Source: Selenomonas sp.
GTDB taxonomy: Bacteria > Bacillota_C > Negativicutes > Selenomonadales > Selenomonadaceae
Direction: 5' to 3'
DNA: 11,744 nucleotides
NCBI GenBank assembly: GCA_017940705.1
Contig: JAGAYB010000290.1
Span: 1-11,744, forward strand
Within the stretch, counting starts at the first letter, position 1; the number at the start of each line of letters is the position of its first letter. Below, piece by piece: positions 5,470-11,692 of this stretch. The translations under genes and the position numbers were made by a program. The notes under the pieces were generated by a model. The model did not search any database. It saw only the letters and a list, made by a program, of their open reading frames with translations, and was not told where the DNA came from.

Positions 5470-7331
5470 CTCCGCACCTTCTTTTTCACATCATTTTTAC
5501 GCCTGCCGTCTCGCTGACTTGTCAGCTTTGACTTGTCAGTTTTGCTCTCGGGCCGTACCAGGCATTTTTTTTCATAGCCGATTAAATCCTGCCGCCCGGC
5601 CTTGCGCAGGGCTTTGCGGACAATGGCCTGATTTTTCGGCAGCCAGTACTGCATCAAGGCCCTTTGCATCAGCTTATCCTCATAGGACTTGGCAGAATAC
5701 ACAGCTTCCCCCGTCAAAGGGTCTATGCCGGTATACCACATGCAGGTTGACAGTGTCCCCGGCGTGGGGATAAAGTCCTGTACCTGCTGGGGATGATAAC
5801 CCCTGTCACGGATGAACTCAGCCAGTTCAATGGCATCCTCCAGCTTCGCGCCCGGATGGCTGGACATGAAATAAGGTACCAGGTACTGCTTCATCCCCAG
5901 CTTTTTATTCATGGCCGTGAACCTGTCCACAAACCGTTCATAGACCTTGCGGCCGGACTTGCCCATCATCCGCGTCACCCTGTCGGTGATATGCTCCGGG
6001 GCAATCTTCAACTGGCCGCTGATATGGTACTTGCACAGCTCTTCCAGAAAGTTGTCCTTGGCCAGCAGCAAATAGTCAAAACGTACTCCTGAGCGGACAA
6101 AGACCTTTTTCACGCCGGGAACCGCCCTGAGCTCCCTCAGCAGCTTGATATAATCGCTGTGGTCAGCCACCAGATTCTGACAGGGCACAGGCGACAGGCA
6201 GGGCTTGCCCCGGCAGGTTCCCCTCTCCAGCTGCGCGTCACAGCTTGTCCGCCGGAAATTGGCCGTCGGGCCGCCCACATCGTGGATATAGCCCTTAAAC
6301 CCCGGCAGCTTTGTAAGAATACGCGCCTCCCGTAAAAGGGATTCATGACTGCGCCGCTGAATAATCCGCCCTTCATGGGAGATGATGGCGCAGAAGTTAC
6401 AGCCGCCAAAACAGCCCCGCTGGCTGAGCAGGCTGAACTGCACCTCAGCGATGGCCGGCACGCCGCCATCCTTATCATAGATGGGATGCCATGTCCTTTG
6501 ATAGGGCAAATCGTATATCTCGTCCATCTCTTCCTCGGACAAGGGTTTGGCCGGTGGATTCTGCACCACACACCATTCATCATTCTGCTGAGCCAGCTTC
6601 CGCCCACGGAAAGCATCCTGCTCCAGATATTCCAGCTTAAAGGCTGCGGCAAACTGCTTTTTATCAGCCGCCACCTCTGCATAGGAGGGCAGCGGCAGGT
6701 AATCCCAGACATAATCCATATCGGGAACCTTGTAGCAGGTTCCCGGGACATCCTGAATATTGCCGATTTCCACACCCTGCTGCAAATCAGCGGCCACCTG
6801 TAAAAGCGCCCGTTCCCCCATGCCAAAAATCAGCAAATCGGCACCGCTGTCAACCAACATGGAACGGCGCACTTTATCCGACCAGTAATCATAATGAGCA
6901 AGACGCCGCAGGCTGGCTTCGATGCCGCCGATGATGATGGGTACATCGGGATACAGTTCCCGCAGACGATTGCAGTAAACGATGGTGGCCCGTTCCGGCC
7001 GATAGCCGGCCCGTCCCCCCGGTGAATAGGCATCCTGATGCCGTGTTTTTTTTGCCGCGGTAAACTTATTAAGCAGGGAATCCATATTGCCAGCAGACAC
7101 AAGAAACCCCAGCCGCGGTTTCCCCAGGCGGTTAAAATCCCTGGTAGAATGCCAGTCCGGCTGGGGAATAAGACCTACCTTATAGCCATGTTTTTCCAGC
7201 AGCCGGCACAAAATAGCCGGCCCAAAACTAGGGTGGTCCACATAAGCATCGCCGGAGACAAAGATGAAATCCAGTTCATCCCAGCCCCGCTGCGCCATAT
7301 CTGTTTTGCTGATTGGCAAAAATTCGTTCAT
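5466..7331 (-). CDS. ygiQ: YgiQ-family radical SAM protein
   Basis: A 621-residue member of the YgiQ (UPF0313) family of radical SAM proteins with an N-terminal cobalamin-binding-like region. Visible motifs are F-L-P-I-S-K-T-D-M near the N-terminus (4-12), G-N-M-D-S-L-L-N-K-F-T (81-91), Y-S-P-G-G (102-106), P-I-I-I-G-G-I-E-A-S-L-R-R (131-143), and the cluster motif C307-x3-C311-x2-C314 in Q-R-G-C-F-G-G-C-N-F-C. Further on are H-D-V-G-G-P-T-A-N-F and L-K-I-A-P-E-H. The reaction is not established for the family. The tail is highly basic (last about 25 residues) and carries a 14-bp tandem DNA repeat. Its ATG overlaps the rodZ stop by one base (TAATG) and its stop overlaps nrdR, so it is tightly embedded in the unit. 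Confidence 0.94.
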   Translation of the reverse strand: MNEFLPISKTDMAQRGWDELDFIFVSGDAYVDHPSFGPAILCRLLEKHGYKVGLIPQPDWHSTRDFNRLGKPRLGFLVSAGNMDSLLNKFTAAKKTRHQDAYSPGGRAGYRPERATIVYCNRLRELYPDVPIIIGGIEASLRRLAHYDYWSDKVRRSMLVDSGADLLIFGMGERALLQVAADLQQGVEIGNIQDVPGTCYKVPDMDYVWDYLPLPSYAEVAADKKQFAAAFKLEYLEQDAFRGRKLAQQNDEWCVVQNPPAKPLSEEEMDEIYDLPYQRTWHPIYDKDGGVPAIAEVQFSLLSQRGCFGGCNFCAIISHEGRIIQRRSHESLLREARILTKLPGFKGYIHDVGGPTANFRRTSCDAQLERGTCRGKPCLSPVPCQNLVADHSDYIKLLRELRAVPGVKKVFVRSGVRFDYLLLAKDNFLEELCKYHISGQLKIAPEHITDRVTRMMGKSGRKVYERFVDRFTAMNKKLGMKQYLVPYFMSSHPGAKLEDAIELAEFIRDRGYHPQQVQDFIPTPGTLSTCMWYTGIDPLTGEAVYSAKSYEDKLMQRALMQYWLPKNQAIVRKALRKAGRQDLIGYEKKCLVRPESKTDKSKLTSQRDGRRKNDVKKKVRR

Positions 7332-8176
7332 TACTTCCTGCTGTCCTTTTTGTCTGCGTTAGCACTAACAGCACCGGTCAGAGACTCTGGCGTAAAGCTT
7401 TTTTCCACAACCTGACCAATATCACCGGCCTTGCCCATGGTCTGCCCGTTGACACTGAGTTCGACGGCCCCGGCATTGCCGGCCGTGATAACGACTTTGC
7501 TCTTGCCCTTCCAGGTCTGCGACTTGCCGGCTTCCATCGTACCTTCGTACACGGTCTTGCCGTCAGCTACGACCTGTGTCCAGCAGCGGTCGGTGAACTT
7601 AGCAACCAGTTCCACGCCGTCAATCTTCTTCGCTGCAGGAGTTGTTTCTGCCGGCTGCTTGTCTGCCGGTTTAGTGCTGCTGACCGCTTTCTTGGCGGTC
7701 TGTGTCACCTGCTTGGCCGGAGCCTTGCTGGCGCTGTTGTTGTCATCCATGGACAACAGGAAATAAGCGCCGCCTGCCACCAGAATGACAATCACCGCAA
7801 TCAGCCATGAATTCTGACGGCTGCTGTCTGCCGCAGTGCGTTCCCTAAAATCACTGCCCGTAGCCAGCTTGGCGCGGGCTTCGTCCCGGGTACGTTCTTC
7901 AACTGCCTGCAATCGCTCTTCCCGTTCCGCAGCCGCTGCTGCATCCTCAGGATGATTTTCTTCCGTAAACTGCTGTACAGCCGCATCCGCATCAATCCGC
8001 AGGAATGCCGCATAATTGCGGACAAATCCCTTGGCATAAACCTTGCCCGGCAGTTTATCGTATTCACCTTTTTCAATTGCTTCTATATATAAGGAGCGAA
8101 TGCTCGTTCCTTTAGCGATATCCTGAATAGTTAAATTTTGACGTTCACGTTCATTACGCAGTTTGTCACCAATCAT
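7331..8176 (-). CDS. rodZ: RodZ-like cell-shape protein (HTH - TM - DUF4115)
   Basis: RodZ is a bitopic membrane protein that links MreB filaments to the elongation machinery. The 281 residues show a Xre-like N-terminal helix-turn-helix (about 1-70; I-G-D-K-L-R-N-E-R, Y-I-E-A-I-E-K-G-E-Y-D-K-L-P and Y-A-K-G-F-V-R-N-Y-A), then an Ala/Glu/Arg-rich charged linker (78-120) and one transmembrane helix (about 124-142). A Lys/Ala/Thr-rich extracytoplasmic linker (150-185) leads to a C-terminal DUF4115 domain (about 187-262) with C-W-T-Q-V-V-A-D-G-K and W-K-G-K. The open frame extends further upstream to 8389, but that would cross the promoter and the divergent gene; GGGGAGG 11 bases before the ATG at 8176 fixes the start. 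It is the first gene of the eight-gene unit. Confidence 0.88.
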   Translation of the reverse strand: MIGDKLRNERERQNLTIQDIAKGTSIRSLYIEAIEKGEYDKLPGKVYAKGFVRNYAAFLRIDADAAVQQFTEENHPEDAAAAAEREERLQAVEERTRDEARAKLATGSDFRERTAADSSRQNSWLIAVIVILVAGGAYFLLSMDDNNSASKAPAKQVTQTAKKAVSSTKPADKQPAETTPAAKKIDGVELVAKFTDRCWTQVVADGKTVYEGTMEAGKSQTWKGKSKVVITAGNAGAVELSVNGQTMGKAGDIGQVVEKSFTPESLTGAVSANADKKDSRK

Positions 8177-8204
8177 ACTAAAAATTACCTCCCCCATATT
8201 GCAG

Positions 8205-8224
8205 GATGCTCCCTTCATAGCATC
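8205..8224 (-). other. Small hairpin at the 5' end of the rodZ transcript
   Basis: GATGCT (8205-8210) and AGCATC (8219-8224) are perfect 6-bp arms with an 8-base loop. Given the -10 box at 8235-8240, the hairpin would begin only a few bases after the transcription start and before the ribosome site. A 5'-terminal stem can protect mRNA from decay; no regulatory role can be shown. Confidence 0.3.
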
Positions 8225-8234
8225 ACTATACATC

Positions 8235-8263
8235 ATTATACATAAATCAGCAGGGTAATACAA
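8235..8263 (-). promoter_or_regulatory. Sigma-A-type promoter for the rodZ-ylmH unit
   Basis: On the minus strand TTGTAT (8258-8263), a weak -35 matching three of six consensus bases, is followed after exactly 17 bases by a perfect TATAAT (8235-8240). Transcription would start near 8228, about 50 bases before the rodZ ATG. It is the only strong promoter seen for the eight genes downstream, which have gaps of at most 51 bases. Confidence 0.6.
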
Positions 8264-8273
8264 ATTTTTTTTA

Positions 8274-8301
8274 AAAGGGAAACGCCCGTTACATGCCGAA
8301 T
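8274..8301 (+). promoter_or_regulatory. Sigma-H-like promoter for the pseudo-P-type ATPase gene
   Basis: AAAGGGAAA (8274-8282) matches the sigma-H -35 consensus RNAGGAWWW except for G in place of the A in AGGA. After 12 bases comes GCCGAAT (8295-8301), a full match to RNNGAAW and identical to the -10 element upstream of spoVS. Transcription would begin near 8308, leaving a leader of about 20 bases that just holds the GAGGG ribosome site. No convincing sigma-A promoter was seen for this gene. Confidence 0.45.
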
Positions 8302-8327
8302 ATGCTAAAGAGAAACGAGGGATAATC

Positions 8328-9545
8328 ATGAAAAAATTTCTGAAGTATATTCTTTTAGTCATCATACCACTGATATTGGCTGGCGGCACAGGCTATTACT
8401 GGTTCAGCAGCGGACAGGCTGTCCCGGTCATCATAAGCATAGCTGTCACCACGTTTATCGCAGCCCTGCCCCTGCCGTGGCTGCTAAGTTCCTGTCTGCC
8501 CTTTATCAAGGGGCGGAAGCTGGCAGAGCAGGCGGATATCTCCATTCCCACCAAAGGGCAGATGCTGGCAGCCAGCACCATTGACACTCTGGTACTGAGC
8601 CGCCACGGTGTCATAACCGAAGGTCAGCCTTATGTTGCTTCGCTGTACCCGGCCGGTGTCAGTCAAAATACCCTGCTGGCTCTGGCTGCCTCAGCAGAAA
8701 AACAGGCCACCCATCCCGTCGGCCGGGCCATTTACGAAACAGCACATCAGCGCGGTGTAAAACTTCTGGAGGCCACGGCTTTCAACGAAATCCCCGGCTG
8801 CGGCGTTGAAGCCATCGTGGGACGCAACTCCCTGCGCGTGGGCAATCTGGCCTGGCTGAAACGCGAAAAAGTAAAAATCGGCGCCGACCTTGTCACCAAG
8901 AATGACCAACTGGCCCAGCGCGGCCACACAACGGTCTTTGTCACCAACGGCCAATACTGCCGGGGCATTATTGCCATAGATGACGGCGTGGCCGATGATA
9001 CCCTGCGCACCCTGCGCAAGCTGAAACGCAGCCATCTGCGGCTCATCATGCTGACCAGTGAAAACAAGCGCACTGCCGAAGCCTTGGGCCGCAAGGCAGG
9101 TCTTGATGACGTACACAGCCAGCTGGACAGCGATGGCAAAATCCGGGAATTGCAGCTCCTCAAGGCGCGCGGCACCGGCGTGGCTTTGGTAGAAAGAGGA
9201 TTCATCCCCCGAGAGCTTCAGGCTGCCGCCGATGCCGCCATTGAGCTGGCACCGGCTCATAATGAAAAGGAGCCAGCCGCAGTTTCCCCCGAGCAGCAAA
9301 CCCCGGGCGCAATTTTCCTCAAAAGCGGTCTCTTATGGGATTTGACCACGCTTATTGACATCAGCCAAAGCATCCTGAAACGCATTTCCCAAAACAAAGT
9401 GATAGCTGTCACCGCCTGGCTGCTGATTGTCCCTGCCGCTGCCGGCCTGCTCTTCCCTCTGGGCGTACCTTTCCTGCCGCCATGGGGCGCGTTATGCGGA
9501 CAGGTGCTGGCGCTGCTGCTTGTCACCATAAATTCCCTGCGTTAA
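8328..9545 (+). CDS. Degenerate P1B-type ATPase half-protein (predicted pseudoenzyme)
   Basis: The 405 residues align by eye with the C-terminal half of heavy-metal P-type ATPases, beginning in the membrane helix before the metal site. The order is two N-terminal membrane segments (about 5-26, 31-58), a P/N/P domain region (75-310) and two C-terminal membrane segments (about 358-380, 385-402) ending in the family's N-S-L-R. The key residues are changed: C-P-C is L-P-L (47-49), D-K-T-G-T is S-R-H-G-V (Ser91 replaces the phosphorylated Asp), T-G-D-N is T-S-E-N (243-246), and G-D-G-x-N-D is E-R-G-F-I-P (289-294). The C-terminal metal-ligand Ser motif is absent, as is the whole A domain. Yet the N-domain ATP site is kept: Glu124, His129-Pro130, Gly157 and Gly159 in I-P-G-C-G-V-E-A. 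It should not pump metal; an ATP-sensing or scaffold role is inference. The frame is open, with GAGGG six bases before the ATG and a terminator after it. Confidence 0.8.
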   Translation: MKKFLKYILLVIIPLILAGGTGYYWFSSGQAVPVIISIAVTTFIAALPLPWLLSSCLPFIKGRKLAEQADISIPTKGQMLAASTIDTLVLSRHGVITEGQPYVASLYPAGVSQNTLLALAASAEKQATHPVGRAIYETAHQRGVKLLEATAFNEIPGCGVEAIVGRNSLRVGNLAWLKREKVKIGADLVTKNDQLAQRGHTTVFVTNGQYCRGIIAIDDGVADDTLRTLRKLKRSHLRLIMLTSENKRTAEALGRKAGLDDVHSQLDSDGKIRELQLLKARGTGVALVERGFIPRELQAAADAAIELAPAHNEKEPAAVSPEQQTPGAIFLKSGLLWDLTTLIDISQSILKRISQNKVIAVTAWLLIVPAAAGLLFPLGVPFLPPWGALCGQVLALLLVTINSLR

Positions 9546-9595
9546 AAAAGACGCTGTGCTAAAATACTTTCGCATTTCAGCACAGCGTCTTTTTT
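9544..9595. terminator. Strong bidirectional intrinsic terminator between convergent genes
   Basis: GACGCTGTGCT (9550-9560) pairs perfectly with AGCACAGCGTC (9579-9589), an 11-bp stem that can extend inward through AAAT/ATTT. It is flanked by AAAAAA (9544-9549) and TTTTTT (9590-9595), so it works in both directions. It ends the plus-strand pseudo-ATPase gene and the minus-strand spoVS unit; the tracts overlap both stop codons. Confidence 0.92.
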
Positions 9596-10427
9596 ATGCT
9601 CTCACATATAAGGTTTTCACGCGGATATTGACTTCATGAACAATCATACCTGTCATATACTCCACCGCTTCCCGTATTTCCTGCTGGGTTTTGGTTATCA
9701 GCGTGGGAATATGGTTGCCGTAGGTCAGTACCACATCACAGACTATCATCAAGCCCTGATCTTCATTGCCATGCATGAGGTGCTCGACCTTGAGGCCATC
9801 CACCTTGGTAATGGCCTCCATATTCTTCATCGTTGCCTTGACAATGGACTTAATGGCTGAATCATCAATGCTCAGCTTGCCAAAGTAACTGAACACCGGC
9901 CGCACAATGGACTTTTCCCCCAGACGCCGCCGCTTGGTAGAAGACCGCTTAAAGAGCGTCTGCAACGGATCCACCAGATAGCCGGAAAAATGCGGCTTCA
10001 ACTCAATGGTGGGCACGGGAATGATGTGCTTGCCTTCCTTCAGACGATGGAACTGCGCCATAGCCATTTCCTGCTTCGTGGCCACGTCCTCGATATGTAT
10101 AATTTTAGCAATTTGCGGCAGGTGCAAAGCCTTGGCTATCTTATAGACCATATTTTCCGAAGTTCCCAAAATGAGGATACGGTGCGGCTTGGCCTCCTTG
10201 ATGGCTGCCTGCACCTCTTCAGCATGACCGGGCAGAACAAAAATCGCCCGACGCACCGCCATAATCTTGCTGGGCTCCTTCTTGGCTGAATGACCGCCCA
10301 CTATCTTGCCGTCCTTAATCAGGATTCCGTCATCAATAATGGCATCCGCCTTGTTTTGATGCGCCACAATCAGCGCGTGGTGACTTTTGCCGGTACCGCT
10401 GGGGCCGACTAAAGCTATCACATCCAT
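9594..10427 (-). CDS. P-loop NTPase fused to an Asp23/Gls24-like domain
   Basis: The 277-residue protein has two parts. The N-terminal half starts with a beta-strand and a Walker A P-loop, G-P-S-G-T-G-K-S (8-15), then D-A-I-I-D-D-G-I-L-I (28-37), a possible acidic Mg/nucleotide segment, and R-I-L-I-L-G-T-S (83-90), so it probably binds ATP or GTP. The C-terminal part (about 173-275) reads like the Asp23/Gls24 (DUF322) fold, with F-G-K-L-S-I-D-D-S-A-I (182-192), V-D-G-L-K-V-E (209-215), a V-V-L-T-Y-G-N-H-I-P strand (232-241), and V-E-Y-M-T-G-M-I-V-H-E-V-N-I-R-V (255-270). Between them is a basic stretch, K-R-S-S-T-K-R-R-R (160-168). Asp23-type proteins are linked to the cell envelope and stress; a nucleotide-driven version is unusual. 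AGGAG lies 8 bases before the ATG. It is the last gene after spoVS and php. Exact function is unknown. Confidence 0.75.
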   Translation of the reverse strand: MDVIALVGPSGTGKSHHALIVAHQNKADAIIDDGILIKDGKIVGGHSAKKEPSKIMAVRRAIFVLPGHAEEVQAAIKEAKPHRILILGTSENMVYKIAKALHLPQIAKIIHIEDVATKQEMAMAQFHRLKEGKHIIPVPTIELKPHFSGYLVDPLQTLFKRSSTKRRRLGEKSIVRPVFSYFGKLSIDDSAIKSIVKATMKNMEAITKVDGLKVEHLMHGNEDQGLMIVCDVVLTYGNHIPTLITKTQQEIREAVEYMTGMIVHEVNIRVKTLYVRA

Positions 10428-10459
10428 ATACTGCTCTCCTGACTAATATTTAACTAAAT

Positions 10460-11293
10460 CTACCTAAACTTGCCTAAGGTACGATAAAAAGCCTCTGCCC
10501 ATTTGTCTTCAATGGTAAAAATACCTATCTCTGTGGGTTGTCTGGTGGGATAACCATGATAATCCGAACCCCCGGAGGGCAGAAGATTAAATTCCTTAGC
10601 CATCATATAATAACGTGCCGTATCATCCGCATCATGCTGGGGATAAAATACCTCCAGCCCCTCTATGCCACGCTGGCACAAGTCGCGTACCAGCTCATCA
10701 TCTCCCACCAGTTTGGGATGAGCCAGCACAGGGGTTCCGCCGGCAGCTTTTATGAGTTCAATGATTTCTTCCACTTCCAGATGGTAATGGGGCACATAGG
10801 CCGCCTTTCCCTTCTGCAGCACCGCCCCGAAAGCCTCACGCACACTGGCAAAACACTTTTTTTTCACCAGCACCCGGGCGATATGGGAACGGCTGATGGA
10901 TTTGCTGCCGCCTGCCAAGGTCAGCACTTCACCTTCGGTGATGGGATAGCCCAACTGCTGCAGCTTTTCCACCATCTCACTGAAACGGGTCCAGCGCGCT
11001 TCCGTCACATCATTTAATTTGTCGATAAGCTCAGGATAATATATATCCACATTGTATCCCAAAATATGAATTTCGTGCATCGGATGATGAGCACTGAACT
11101 CAATCCCCGGAATCAGATGTATTCCTTTGGTAGGATAACTTCCGTTCTCATAAAGATAGCTGATTCCTTCCACGGTATCGTGGTCAGTGATAGCTATGTA
11201 TTTGAGACCGGCAGCTCTTGCCGCTGCCACCACTTCCTCCGGTGTGAGTTTGCCATCGGAGTAGGTAGTGTGCATGTGCAAATCACTTGCCAT
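10460..11293 (-). CDS. PHP-domain phosphoesterase (RNase AM/TrpH-like)
   Basis: The 277-residue protein is a stand-alone PHP (polymerase and histidinol phosphatase) metal-dependent phosphoesterase of the type that includes E. coli YciV/RNase AM and nucleoside 3',5'-bisphosphate phosphatases. The metal ligands are visible: His6 and His8 in [11 protein letters not shown], Asp37-His38-Asp39 (T-D-H-D-T), Glu65 (P-G-I-E-F-S), His76 (E-I-H-I-L-G-Y), His192 (L-A-H-P) and Asp244/His246 (G-G-S-D-Y-H-G). The middle insertion (about 95-170) with R-S-H-I-A-R is also typical. Likely substrates are 5'-phosphorylated RNA ends or small nucleotide phosphates, by family. GGAG lies about 9 bases before the ATG; spoVS ends 22 bases upstream. 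The 32-base gap to the next gene holds evenly spaced TTAG repeats. Confidence 0.9.
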   Translation of the reverse strand: MASDLHMHTTYSDGKLTPEEVVAAARAAGLKYIAITDHDTVEGISYLYENGSYPTKGIHLIPGIEFSAHHPMHEIHILGYNVDIYYPELIDKLNDVTEARWTRFSEMVEKLQQLGYPITEGEVLTLAGGSKSISRSHIARVLVKKKCFASVREAFGAVLQKGKAAYVPHYHLEVEEIIELIKAAGGTPVLAHPKLVGDDELVRDLCQRGIEGLEVFYPQHDADDTARYYMMAKEFNLLPSGGSDYHGYPTRQPTEIGIFTIEDKWAEAFYRTLGKFR

Positions 11294-11315
11294 TTATGTC
11301 ACTCCTGTACCCTGC

Positions 11316-11576
11316 TCAGCGCGGCTCCACAATCAGTTTAATAGCCGTCCGCTCTTCACCTTCAATATTGATATCGGTGAAGGCAGGAATGCAGATAAGG
11401 TCAATGCCATGGGGAGCTACGAAGCCACGGGCAATGGCCACAGCCTTTACCGCCTGATTGAGGGCACCGGCACCGATAGCCTGCATTTCCGCACTGGAAT
11501 GTTCTCTTAAAACACCGGCCAGCGCGCCTGCAACTGAATTAGGGTTTGATTTAGCAGATACTTTCAAGATTTCCAT
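11316..11576 (-). CDS. spoVS: Stage V sporulation protein S
   Basis: The 86-residue protein is the standard SpoVS length and matches the family from M-E-I-L-K-V-S-A-K-S-N-P-N-S-V-A-G-A-L-A through G-A-G-A-L-N-Q-A-V-K-A-V-A-I-A-R-G to I-E-G-E-E-R-T-A-I-K-L. SpoVS is a small Alba-like protein needed for late spore development in Bacillus, and it also occurs in non-spore-formers, where it is thought to bind nucleic acid. The open frame extends 13 codons further upstream; the start was set at 11576 because it gives the canonical N-terminus. AGAGGA lies upstream at a somewhat long distance. A perfect sigma-H promoter lies 87 bases before the ATG, as expected from the known sigma-H control of spoVS in B. 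subtilis. It heads the spoVS-php-P-loop/Asp23 unit. Confidence 0.96.
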   Translation of the reverse strand: MEILKVSAKSNPNSVAGALAGVLREHSSAEMQAIGAGALNQAVKAVAIARGFVAPHGIDLICIPAFTDINIEGEERTAIKLIVEPR

Positions 11577-11662
11577 GATTAGCACACGTCCTCTCTTGCA
11601 ACAAAACTGGAACAATGTCTACGATTTTCCTATAACAACACCTAATTTATACTAAGGTAATT

Positions 11663-11689
11663 ATTCGGCATACAGAAAAGAATTCCTGC
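11663..11689 (-). promoter_or_regulatory. Consensus sigma-H promoter for spoVS
   Basis: On the minus strand GCAGGAATT (11681-11689) is a complete match to the sigma-H -35 consensus RNAGGAWWW. It is followed after 11 bases by GCCGAAT (11663-11669), a complete match to RNNGAAW. Transcription would start near 11656, giving a leader of about 80 bases. In B. subtilis spoVS is a sigma-H gene, so both sequence and context agree. No good sigma-A promoter was seen in the same region. Confidence 0.72.
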
Positions 11690-11692
11690 CTC

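Noticed and set aside
5513..5526. GCTGAC-TT-GTCAGC palindrome as an operator or terminator
   Set aside because: It lies inside coding sequence near the end of the YgiQ-type gene, has a 2-base centre too small for a hairpin loop and no U-run.
8177..8389. Upstream extension of rodZ to an earlier start at 8389
   Set aside because: It would run through the TATAAT promoter and overlap the divergent gene; a strong ribosome site and family length support the start at 8176.
8691..9299. Minus-strand open frame of 202 codons opposite the pseudo-ATPase
   Set aside because: The plus-strand frame aligns with P1B ATPases along its length, and the minus frame has no recognisable motif; the high GC of this stretch explains the long shadow.
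8328..9545. Annotation as an active heavy-metal-exporting P-type ATPase or a plain HAD hydrolase
   Set aside because: The catalytic Asp, the C-P-C metal site, G-D-G-x-N-D and the A domain are all missing, so neither transport nor phosphotransfer is supported.
11577..11615. Upstream extension of spoVS by 13 codons
   Set aside because: SpoVS proteins begin with M-E-I-L-K-V-S and are 86 residues long; the extension is not family-like.
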